Assembly: GCA_910587495.1 (NCBI GenBank)
Contig: CAJUMT010000043.1
Coordinates: forward strand, 4,163-19,182
Direction: 5' to 3'
Source: an uncultured Lachnospiraceae bacterium
Lineage (GTDB): Bacteria; Bacillota_A; Clostridia; Lachnospirales; Lachnospiraceae
Length of the DNA: 15,020 bases
A program made the translations under genes and the position numbers. A model generated the notes under the pieces. That model had not been told where the DNA came from, did no database searches, and was given only the letters and a program-made list of their open reading frames with translations. Shown here one piece after another: positions 8,204-14,637 of the stretch. How positions within the stretch are numbered: position 1 is the first letter of the stretch; each line of letters begins with the position of its first letter.

Positions 8204-9846
8204 ACGAGAAAGAATTTAATTTGCTTGATGAGCCGTGGATAAGGGTAATTAATGAGAACTGTGACATTCATGAGGTTTCCCTGATTGAGTTGTTCGAACA
8301 TGCGCATATTTATAAAGACTTGTGTGGTGAATTGCCAACACAGGATTTTGCCATGCTGAGATTACTTCTGGCTGTTCTGCACACAGTATTTTCACGGTAT
8401 GACGTAAATGGAGATGACTTACCGCTTGAAGATCCAGATGATGCGCTGGATCGTTGGGAAGAATTGTGGAAAAGCAAAAAATTCCCTACAGAAGTGATAA
8501 CAAGCTATCTTGAATCTCAAAGAGAGAATTTCTATTTATTTCATCCGGAAAAACCGTTTTATCAGGTAGCAGCAATATCAAATTTTGAAAAAATACCTAA
8601 TGGAAAATATGATGCTCAAAAGCTGAATGGAGAACTATCAAAAAGTGGACATAAAGACAGGTTGTTTGCTTCGGTAAGTGGCATAGAGAAGATGTCACTT
8701 TCATATAATCAGGCTGTCCGTTGGCTTTTATATTTAAATGGATTTGACGATAATGCACTTAAAGCAGGTGCTGGACTTGGATGGTTAGGCCAACTTGGAC
8801 TTATATCATTAAAAGGAAATAATCTTTTTGAAACTCTTATGTTGAATTTCATTCTTTATAATATAAATGAAGAAGATATCTGGAAAAAGGAAAATCCGGT
8901 TTGGGAAAGGGAAGATAGAATAACAACGGAAAAAAGGCATATAAAATTTCCTGATAATTATTCGGAACTTTATACGCTGCAGTCGAGAAGAATCCTTTTA
9001 CAGAGATCTGAAAGTCGTGTAATAGGATATAAAATTCTTGGTGGAGATTATTTTGATAAAGAATCAGCTTGTTATGAACCTATGACAATATGGAAACTTC
9101 AATCTAAAAAAAATATATATGTACCTAAAGAACATGATGTTTCAATGCAATTCTGGCGAGAGTTTGCTTCATTTCTTCCAAATAAAAAAATAGAAAATGG
9201 AAAAGGATATGCAATTCCTGGTGTTATTTGTTGGTTTGAGATATTGTTTGAATCTGGTTTGGAAATGATTGATAGTGATTATTTTATGAAAGTAAAAATT
9301 GCTTCGGTCAAATATTGTGGAAATCAACGAAGCAGTATAGAAAACACCTTTTCTGACTTACTCCAGATGCACGCTTCTCTGATCTCAGATATGCGCTTTG
9401 AATGGAGAAATATGATATTGAACAGTATTGGTTTTTGTGATACTATTGCTAAAAAGGTCTGGTCCCTTGCAAAAGATATTAATTTGGCTTCTGGAGGAAG
9501 CAACAGCACGAAGGAGAGTAAGGGAACATCCATGCTCTTTGCGGAAAATGTCAAGGCGGATTTTTATAATCGTATTGACGGACCATTCAGAAGATGGCTT
9601 TGTATGCTTAACCCAAACATAGATGGTATTACAGAAAAAGAAATAGAATGGCGGAAGGAATGCGTGAAGATAGCGAAACAATTAGGTAATGATATTATAC
9701 GTCAGGAGAATCCAGCCGCAATTTTTGGAAGAACAAAATCTAATTCTGAAAACAAAAATGGGGATAAAAAGAAAAACGAAACATTTTCCGCTGCAAAAGC
9801 TATAAATCGATTTTTTAGCGGACTGAGTGCCGCGGAAAATTTATAA
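8200..9846 (+). CDS. cas8e: Cascade large subunit Cas8e (CasA/Cse1)
   Basis: This is the large subunit of type I-E Cascade; it recognises the PAM on invading DNA, helps open the duplex, and recruits Cas3. The 548-residue protein opens with FNLLDEPWIRV (residues 5-15), the diagnostic N-terminal signature of Cse1 proteins. It then shows the mixed alpha/beta body and a helical C-terminus (about residues 390-500, including the DGPFRRWLCML segment) corresponding to the four-helix bundle. It is somewhat longer than the roughly 500-residue E. coli protein. The start is GTG at 8200, overlapping the cas3 stop, with a strong AAAGGAGGG at 8185-8193. This is the most AT-rich gene in the operon. Sequence divergence in this family prevents me from naming PAM-contacting residues. 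The call rests on the N-terminal signature plus position between cas3 and casB. Confidence 0.93.
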   Translation: MNEKEFNLLDEPWIRVINENCDIHEVSLIELFEHAHIYKDLCGELPTQDFAMLRLLLAVLHTVFSRYDVNGDDLPLEDPDDALDRWEELWKSKKFPTEVITSYLESQRENFYLFHPEKPFYQVAAISNFEKIPNGKYDAQKLNGELSKSGHKDRLFASVSGIEKMSLSYNQAVRWLLYLNGFDDNALKAGAGLGWLGQLGLISLKGNNLFETLMLNFILYNINEEDIWKKENPVWEREDRITTEKRHIKFPDNYSELYTLQSRRILLQRSESRVIGYKILGGDYFDKESACYEPMTIWKLQSKKNIYVPKEHDVSMQFWREFASFLPNKKIENGKGYAIPGVICWFEILFESGLEMIDSDYFMKVKIASVKYCGNQRSSIENTFSDLLQMHASLISDMRFEWRNMILNSIGFCDTIAKKVWSLAKDINLASGGSNSTKESKGTSMLFAENVKADFYNRIDGPFRRWLCMLNPNIDGITEKEIEWRKECVKIAKQLGNDIIRQENPAAIFGRTKSNSENKNGDKKKNETFSAAKAINRFFSGLSAAENL

Positions 9847-9849
9847 TGA

Positions 9850-9855
9850 GGGAGG
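9850..9855 (+). promoter_or_regulatory. Ribosome binding site fixing the TTG start of casB
   Basis: GGGAGG here sits nine bases before TTG 9865. An in-frame TAA at 9862-9864 directly precedes the TTG, and no in-frame ATG occurs until well inside the conserved region, so the rare TTG start is the only sensible choice. Confidence 0.75.
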
Positions 9856-9864
9856 TGACTGTAA

Positions 9865-10470
9865 TTGGAGAAGGAAAATGAAATCAGAAAGTATATAAGA
9901 AAACAGCTCGCTCTACTTGCGAAGGATGACAATACGCTTGAACAAAACGCTTCGAAAGCGCAGTTGGCGCAGCTTCGCCGGGGTATCGGAAAGAGGCCTG
10001 GAGAAATCCCTGAGTTATGGGGCATGTTTTTAAAAAGTATGCCAGAGGAATTAATGGGAAAAAACGGTGAACCGTCTTATACAGAATGGGCCACTTATAC
10101 AACACTGACATTGTTTGCGCTTCATCAGCAGGGACATTCTGAACCAATGCATGCTGAGGGAGAAGAAAATCGTCTTGGACGTGCAGTGCGAAGGTTGATT
10201 CAAAATGAAGAAGACGAAGAAAATGTAAGATTGAAACTCAGTATTGTAGCAAGATCCGATGATATGACAGAGATTTCTTATCATTTAAAAACGATAGTGA
10301 AATTACTTAGAATTAATGATATCAGGCTTGATTATGTGGATTTTGCCAGAGATCTATATTGGTTTCAATTTGATAAATATGTGGATAGAGTCCGCCTAAA
10401 ATGGGGACAGGATTTCTATCGCAGTATTAAACCAGATGATAACGGAAAGGAAGAAAATGATGAAAAATAA
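9865..10470 (+). CDS. casB: Cascade small subunit Cas11e (CasB/Cse2)
   Basis: This is the small helical subunit of Cascade; two copies line the belly of the complex and stabilise the R-loop and displaced strand. The 201-residue protein is predicted to be nearly all helix and rich in Lys, Arg and Glu. It contains the family-typical segment LAQLRRGIGKRPGEIPELWG (about residues 31-50), which resembles the ALRR-like basic patch of Cse2, and a middle TLTLFALHQQGH region. It starts at TTG 9865, 18 nt after casA. The end overlaps the beginning of casC, consistent with coupled translation. Cse2 proteins diverge quickly, so the call leans on both the motif and the fixed gene order. Confidence 0.9.
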   Translation: MEKENEIRKYIRKQLALLAKDDNTLEQNASKAQLAQLRRGIGKRPGEIPELWGMFLKSMPEELMGKNGEPSYTEWATYTTLTLFALHQQGHSEPMHAEGEENRLGRAVRRLIQNEEDEENVRLKLSIVARSDDMTEISYHLKTIVKLLRINDIRLDYVDFARDLYWFQFDKYVDRVRLKWGQDFYRSIKPDDNGKEENDEK

Positions 10471-11503
10471 TTTGTATGTAGATATTCATGTTTTACAAAA
10501 TGTTCCTCCAAGTTGTATTAACCGTGACGATACGGGGAGTCCCAAGACAGCTAAATATGGTGGTGTGATGAGGGCGAGAGTTTCGTCTCAGGCATGGAAA
10601 CATGAAATGCGGAAAATGTTCAGAGAAATGCTAAGCGAGGATGAGGTAGGCGTTCGCACGAAAAAAATCACACGAATGATTGCGGATGAGGCAAAAAAGC
10701 TTGATAGCAATATAGCGGATGAAAAAGCAATTAAGTTGGCTGAAAAGGCACTTGAAAATGCAGGAATAAAAATAGGTAAAGATGGATTGTCGCCGGTATT
10801 GATGTTTTTCAGTATGGCACAAGCTAAAGCTTTGGCACATCTTGTGATAAATGAAAGTAAAGATAAAAAGGAGTATCAAAAAGCCTTGAAGATATCTCCG
10901 TCCATTGATATGGCATTATTTGGCAGAATGGTAGCTGCTGATCCAAGTCTGAATTTTGATGCTGCTGCACAGGTTGCGCATGCGATTTCTACTCATGCAG
11001 TACATAATGAATATGATTATTTCACGGCGGTTGATGACTTAAATCAAGATGAAGAAGCCGGAGCTGGACATTTGGGGACTATAGAATTTAACTCATCTAC
11101 TCTTTACAGGTATGCGACTGTCAATGTTATCGAACTCGAAAAAAATCTCGGTATACAGGCAAGTGGCGCTGTGAAGTGTTTTGCAGAAGCCTTTATAAAA
11201 GCAATGCCAACAGGAAAGCAAAATACATTCGCGAATAGAACACTTCCTGATTATATATATATTGCTTTAAGAATCGATCAGCCAGTGAATCTTGTAGGAG
11301 CGTTTGAAAAACCTGTTTCTGGTACAAATGGTTATCTCAATGAGTCAGAGAGCAGATTCAAGGAATACGCTGCTAATATATATCAGAAATTCGCATGTGC
11401 GCCAGAGAAAACCTGGGAATTTGGAGAGAAAAATTTTTTACAGATACTTAAGGAAATAGAATCCGCAGTAAAAGGAAAACTTTCTGAGAGCGGAGGTGAA
11501 TAA
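10457..11503 (+). CDS. casC: Cascade backbone subunit Cas7e (CasC/Cse4)
   Basis: Six copies of this RAMP-fold protein form the Cascade backbone and coat the crRNA spacer. With the start used here it has 348 residues, against about 360 in E. coli. The N-terminus reads YVDIHVLQNVPPSCINRDD, then TGSPKTAKYGG and RARVSSQAWK (residues 7-48), the classic Cas7e signature. A later segment around ASGAVKCFAEAF and the TFANRTLPDY stretch also fit the family. Start choice: the longest frame begins at ATG 10436 without a ribosome site. ATG 10457 or 10460 follow AAAGGA at 10446-10451 and give the expected short N-terminus; 10457 is used, 10460 is equally possible. It overlaps casB by 14 nt. The stop lies within the ribosome-site region of casD. 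Confidence 0.95.
   Translation: MMKNNLYVDIHVLQNVPPSCINRDDTGSPKTAKYGGVMRARVSSQAWKHEMRKMFREMLSEDEVGVRTKKITRMIADEAKKLDSNIADEKAIKLAEKALENAGIKIGKDGLSPVLMFFSMAQAKALAHLVINESKDKKEYQKALKISPSIDMALFGRMVAADPSLNFDAAAQVAHAISTHAVHNEYDYFTAVDDLNQDEEAGAGHLGTIEFNSSTLYRYATVNVIELEKNLGIQASGAVKCFAEAFIKAMPTGKQNTFANRTLPDYIYIALRIDQPVNLVGAFEKPVSGTNGYLNESESRFKEYAANIYQKFACAPEKTWEFGEKNFLQILKEIESAVKGKLSESGGE
11492..11498 (+). promoter_or_regulatory. Ribosome binding site deciding the casD start
   Basis: GGAGGTG inside the last codons of casC lies six bases before GTG 11505. The alternative in-frame GTG at 11496 is part of this very site, so it cannot use it. This favours 11505 as the casD start. Confidence 0.7.
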
Positions 11504-11504
11504 T

Positions 11505-12149
11505 GTGCCGACGTTACTTTTAAGACTGGCAGCCCCTTTGCAGTCATGGGGAAGTTGTTCTAAATTTGAAATCCGTACAACGGAAAAAATGCCAACAAAA
11601 AGTGGTGTTGTGGGAATGCTGGCGGCAGCGTTAGGACTGAGAAGGGATGCAGATCTATCAAATTTAAGTTCGCTAAAATTTGGTGTCCGTGCCGACCGTG
11701 AAGGCGAAGATGTGACGGATTTTCATATGGCACATTCTGAAAAAAACTCCTATGTAACATATCGTCACTATTTGTCTGACGCCATATTTTTGGTAGGGCT
11801 GGAGGGTGAAGAGGAGGTTTTAAATAATTTAGAGATTGCTTTGCAAAATCCTCGTTTTTCGTTGTTTTTAGGGCGAAGATCGTGTCCGCCAACCTTGCCA
11901 ATTAGTCTTGGAATCCGTAATCTGCGGCTTGCGGATGCGCTTCGTAGAGAACCGCCATTGGATGAAAGACACGAGAACTTATTGCGCATACAAATAGAAA
12001 CAAGTAATCCTGAAGCAGGGACGATGCAGGATGTGCCAATATCATTCAATCCAAGCAGGCGGATTTATGGTTATCGCAGGCTCAGAGAATTTTTTGTGGA
12101 ATTTAATCAAAATGAAACTGAACATGACGCAATGTCAGAATTGGGGTGA
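11505..12149 (+). CDS. casD: Cascade subunit Cas5e (CasD)
   Basis: Cas5e is a RAMP protein that caps the Cascade backbone and holds the 5' handle of the crRNA. From GTG 11505 it has 214 residues, close to the family norm of about 220. Its first 45 residues carry the diagnostic pattern LLLRLAAPLQSWG, then TTEKMPTKSGVVGMLAAALG, equivalent to the Cas5 N-terminal motif. Later FLGRRSCPPTLPI and the C-terminal RRIYGYRR segment also fit. A longer form from GTG 11496 would add three residues but overlaps its own ribosome site. The start is two bases beyond the casC stop. Only four bases separate its stop from casE. Confidence 0.94.
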   Translation: MPTLLLRLAAPLQSWGSCSKFEIRTTEKMPTKSGVVGMLAAALGLRRDADLSNLSSLKFGVRADREGEDVTDFHMAHSEKNSYVTYRHYLSDAIFLVGLEGEEEVLNNLEIALQNPRFSLFLGRRSCPPTLPISLGIRNLRLADALRREPPLDERHENLLRIQIETSNPEAGTMQDVPISFNPSRRIYGYRRLREFFVEFNQNETEHDAMSELG

Positions 12150-12153
12150 CACT

Positions 12154-12780
12154 ATGTACTTATCACGGATAACATTAAATACTGCGCTTCGGGAAACAAT
12201 GAAAGCGCTGGTATCGCCGAGCATATTTCATGGTGCGATAGAGCGTTCGTTTGATGGGGCACGAGCGCGTAGACTTTGGAGAATCGATGATTTAAATGGG
12301 AAAAAGTATATATTGATATTAAGTAAAGATATACCAAATCTGGAAAACTTCGCAAAGCAATTCGGATATGCTGAAGAATATGAAACAAAAGATTATCTGC
12401 CGTTATTAAGCAGAATTTCAATTGGTGAAAAGTGGCAGTTTAGATTGACTGCTAATCCTGTAATTTCCAAATCTCATGGGAAGATCATGGCACATATTAC
12501 CCCTGAATTTCAAAAAAAATGGCTTTCCAGCCGTGCAAAAAAGCTGGGATTCTCACTAGATGAACCTGAATTTCAGACTGTACAATCAAAGTGGTATGAT
12601 TTTCGAAAAAGGGATGGCGTGAGTAGTTCGCGGATTCGTTTACTTTCTGTAACATTTGAAGGCATTCTTACTGTAATAGATGAAAAACAATTTAGAGAGA
12701 CACTTTGTAATGGAATAGGCAGAGAAAAGGCTTATGGGCAGGGATTGCTGACAGTGGTAAGGTGTAAAAATGCAGAATAA
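12154..12780 (+). CDS. casE: crRNA endoribonuclease Cas6e (CasE/Cse3)
   Basis: Cas6e cleaves the pre-crRNA at the 3' base of each repeat hairpin and stays bound as a Cascade subunit. It has 208 residues, typical of the family. The sequence begins MYLSRI and carries FHGAIERSF with H26 as the likely catalytic histidine, equivalent to the conserved His near residue 20-26 in other Cas6e proteins. The C-terminal GIGREKAYGQGLLTV (about residues 188-202) is the glycine-rich RNA-binding loop. ATG 12154 was chosen over an upstream in-frame ATG at 12031 because the extra residues would lie wholly inside casD and the family begins at MYLSR; GGGGTG at 12143-12148 serves as ribosome site. Its cognate RNA hairpin is seen in the array at 14638 onward. 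The end overlaps cas1 by 11 nt. Confidence 0.95.
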   Translation: MYLSRITLNTALRETMKALVSPSIFHGAIERSFDGARARRLWRIDDLNGKKYILILSKDIPNLENFAKQFGYAEEYETKDYLPLLSRISIGEKWQFRLTANPVISKSHGKIMAHITPEFQKKWLSSRAKKLGFSLDEPEFQTVQSKWYDFRKRDGVSSSRIRLLSVTFEGILTVIDEKQFRETLCNGIGREKAYGQGLLTVVRCKNAE

Positions 12781-13759
12781 TGCCGGGATGATAAAACCAG
12801 AATTGACAGAGCTGCCCCAGATAAGAGATAGAATGTCTTTTATTTATTTGGAACATTGTGTTATTAATCGTGAAGACAGTGCGGTAAAAGTAACAGACAT
12901 GGATGGAGAAGTGTTTATTCCCGCTGCCGCAATAACGATATTGCTATTAGGACCAGGCTGCAAAATCACGCACCGAGCAATGGAGTTGATTGGAGACAGC
13001 GGCATAGGTATTGTGTGGGTAGGGGAACATGGTGTGCGATATTATGCCCATGGGCGTGCGCTTAATTCACATACAGGACTGTTGCTAAAACAGGCGGAGC
13101 TTGTCACTAATACCCGAAAACATTTGAGTGTTGTTCGTAAAATGTATCAAATGCGATTTCCAAATGAGGATGTAAGCGGTCTTACATTGCAGCAACTTAG
13201 AGGCAGGGAAGGCAGTCGGGTCAGAACAACATACAGAGAATATTCAAAAAAGTGGAACATCCCGTGGAAAGGCAGAGAATATGATCCTGAAGATTTTATG
13301 TCCGGAACTCCTGTGAATCAGGCTCTTTCTGCAGGAAATGTATGCTTGTACGGCTTGGCACATTCTGTCATTTGCGCGTTGGGTTGTTCGGCAGGATTGG
13401 GTTTTGTACATATTGGGCATGAATGTTCTTTTGCGTATGATATCGCTGATCTCTATAAAGCAGAAACGACTATTCCGATAGCATTTGAAATGGCTGCAAA
13501 AGTTCGAGATGAATTTGAGGATAAAACACCACAGGATTTTTCGGGTATGGTAAGAAGACGTCTGCGGGATGAAATCGTAAAGAGACACCTATTGGAACAA
13601 ATGGTTCGTGATATAAAATATTTGCTTTCTGACAATGAAAATGAGGAAGGAGAGGAAAAAGCAGTTTATCTTTGGGACAATATTAAAAGCAGGGTTGAAA
13701 ATGGTAAACAGTATCGTGAACATGGAGTAGGAGACGATGATAGTAATCACTATGAATAA
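12770..13759 (+). CDS. cas1: CRISPR adaptation integrase Cas1 (type I-E)
   Basis: Cas1 is the metal-dependent integrase that, as a Cas1-Cas2 complex, inserts new spacers at the leader-proximal repeat. The 329-residue protein is slightly longer than E. coli Cas1 (about 305). The active-site residues are present and correctly spaced: E147 in LRGREGSRVR, H214 in GFVHIGH, D224 and D227 in YDIADLYK. Other Cas1e landmarks are VVRKMYQMRFP, VNQALSAGNVCLYG, and an acidic C-terminal tail ending GDDDSNHYE. The ATG at 12770 overlaps casE by 11 nt and is preceded by AAGGTG at 12759-12764. The reading frame runs 23 nt into cas2, so the two adaptation proteins are likely translated together. It appears intact and active. 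Confidence 0.97.
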   Translation: MQNNAGMIKPELTELPQIRDRMSFIYLEHCVINREDSAVKVTDMDGEVFIPAAAITILLLGPGCKITHRAMELIGDSGIGIVWVGEHGVRYYAHGRALNSHTGLLLKQAELVTNTRKHLSVVRKMYQMRFPNEDVSGLTLQQLRGREGSRVRTTYREYSKKWNIPWKGREYDPEDFMSGTPVNQALSAGNVCLYGLAHSVICALGCSAGLGFVHIGHECSFAYDIADLYKAETTIPIAFEMAAKVRDEFEDKTPQDFSGMVRRRLRDEIVKRHLLEQMVRDIKYLLSDNENEEGEEKAVYLWDNIKSRVENGKQYREHGVGDDDSNHYE

Positions 13760-14594
13760 TTGCCCGCCCAAATTGCGTGGTGATCTGACAAAATGGCTGC
13801 TTGAAATCCACACGGGTGTTTATGTTGGACAGGTAAATGCAAGAATACGGGAAATGCTTTGGAGCAGAGTTTGTCAAAATATAAAAGATGGACAAGCTGT
13901 AATGGTTTACAGTTTTGCAAATGAGCAACATCTTGAGTTCCGCACTCACAATGCGGACTGGAAAATCCGCGATTTTGACGGTATTAAATTAATGATGCGC
14001 CCCAAATTGCCTGAAAAAACTGATGAAGTACTTCAAAAGGGATTCAGCAATGCATCAAAACGTCTAATTGCGGGTCGGCGAAGAAGAACTAATATAGATC
14101 AAGAATGGGTTTTTTTAGATATTGAAACAGATGGTTTAGATTGCGAAAAAAGCAGAATCATTGAAATAGCAGCGATTGTTGCGGATGAAATGAAAATCAA
14201 ATTATCCTGGAGTACTCTGATAAAACAGGATAAAATATTACCAACAAAGATAACAGAGCTTACGCATATTAATGATGAGATGTTGCATAATGGAACAGAA
14301 CTTCGTGATGCACTAAAACAGCTTTACGATATAGTGAAAGGAAAGACAGTGGTATGCTTTAACAAGAGTTTTGATATAGTAATTTTAGAAAGAGCATTTA
14401 GAAATAATAATTTTGAAATTCCTTTCGGAAAGGTGATCGACGCGTTAACTCTTGCACGAAAAAGAGTTAGGGATATTGATAATTACAGATTGGAATCTTT
14501 AGCAGAATATTTTAATATTGTTTGTGAACGGCATCGAGCCCTATCAGATTGTAAAACATTATATAAGGTGTTTTGTAAACTAAATGAAATTTGA
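13737..14594 (+). CDS. cas2: Cas2-DnaQ fusion: Cas2e with C-terminal DEDDh 3'-5' exonuclease
   Basis: Residues 1-89 form a Cas2e domain, recognised by MIVITMNNCPPKLRG, then KWLLEIHTGVYVGQVNARIR, closely resembling the E. coli protein. A linker of about 34 residues (90-123) with a basic RRRR patch at 114-117 joins it to a DnaQ-like DEDDh exonuclease. Exo I has D128 and E130 in FLDIETDGLD, Exo II has D213 in NKSFDIVILERAF, and Exo III has H266 and D271 in HRALSDC; all five catalytic residues are present. Free DEDDh exonucleases trim prespacer 3' ends in type I-E systems, and this fused form has been described in other Firmicutes type I-E loci such as Streptococcus thermophilus. I infer that it trims prespacers while bound to Cas1. 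At 285 residues it is three times an ordinary Cas2. The start overlaps cas1 by 23 nt. Confidence 0.96.
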   Translation: MIVITMNNCPPKLRGDLTKWLLEIHTGVYVGQVNARIREMLWSRVCQNIKDGQAVMVYSFANEQHLEFRTHNADWKIRDFDGIKLMMRPKLPEKTDEVLQKGFSNASKRLIAGRRRRTNIDQEWVFLDIETDGLDCEKSRIIEIAAIVADEMKIKLSWSTLIKQDKILPTKITELTHINDEMLHNGTELRDALKQLYDIVKGKTVVCFNKSFDIVILERAFRNNNFEIPFGKVIDALTLARKRVRDIDNYRLESLAEYFNIVCERHRALSDCKTLYKVFCKLNEI

Positions 14595-14607
14595 GGTGTT
14601 TTGTAAA
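14566..14607 (+). repeat. 14-nt direct repeat across the cas2 end and leader
   Basis: AGGTGTTTTGTAAA occurs at 14566-14579, inside the last codons of cas2, and again at 14594-14607 starting at the last base of the stop codon. The two copies are exact and 28 bases apart start to start. A related TTATATAA occurs at 14559-14566 and 14615-14622, 56 bases apart. What binds here, if anything, is unknown. A role as leader anchor for Cas1-Cas2 or as a promoter element is only a guess. Confidence 0.8.
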
Positions 14608-14637
14608 AAAACGCTTATATAAAGGGGCTTTTTTAGT
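14595..14637 (+). promoter_or_regulatory. CRISPR leader (short, AT-rich)
   Basis: Only 43 bases separate the cas2 stop from the first repeat; they are AT-rich with A and T runs and end TTTTTTAGT. A possible -10 box, TATAAA at 14618-14623, lacks a convincing -35 at proper spacing, so the array may have a weak promoter of its own or be read through from cas2. No stem-loop terminator is seen. The functional leader probably extends back into the cas2 coding sequence. The assignment as leader side rests on repeat orientation and the neighbouring adaptation genes. Confidence 0.75.

Noticed and set aside
12031..12153. A longer casE start at ATG 12031
   Set aside because: The extra 41 codons lie inside casD, in another frame. 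Family proteins start at the MYLSR equivalent, and a ribosome site precedes ATG 12154.
5546..14594. A type I-C, I-F or other subtype, or a degenerate system
   Set aside because: The Cse1 and Cse2 pair, Cas6e with H26, a fused HD-DExH Cas3, absence of cas4, and the 28-nt hairpin repeat all indicate type I-E, with catalytic residues present throughout.
14602..14637. Possible intrinsic terminator before the array (A run, then GGGGC and a T run)
   Set aside because: The A run plus CGC and the GGGGC plus T run do not pair into a stable GC-rich stem, so I see no terminator here.
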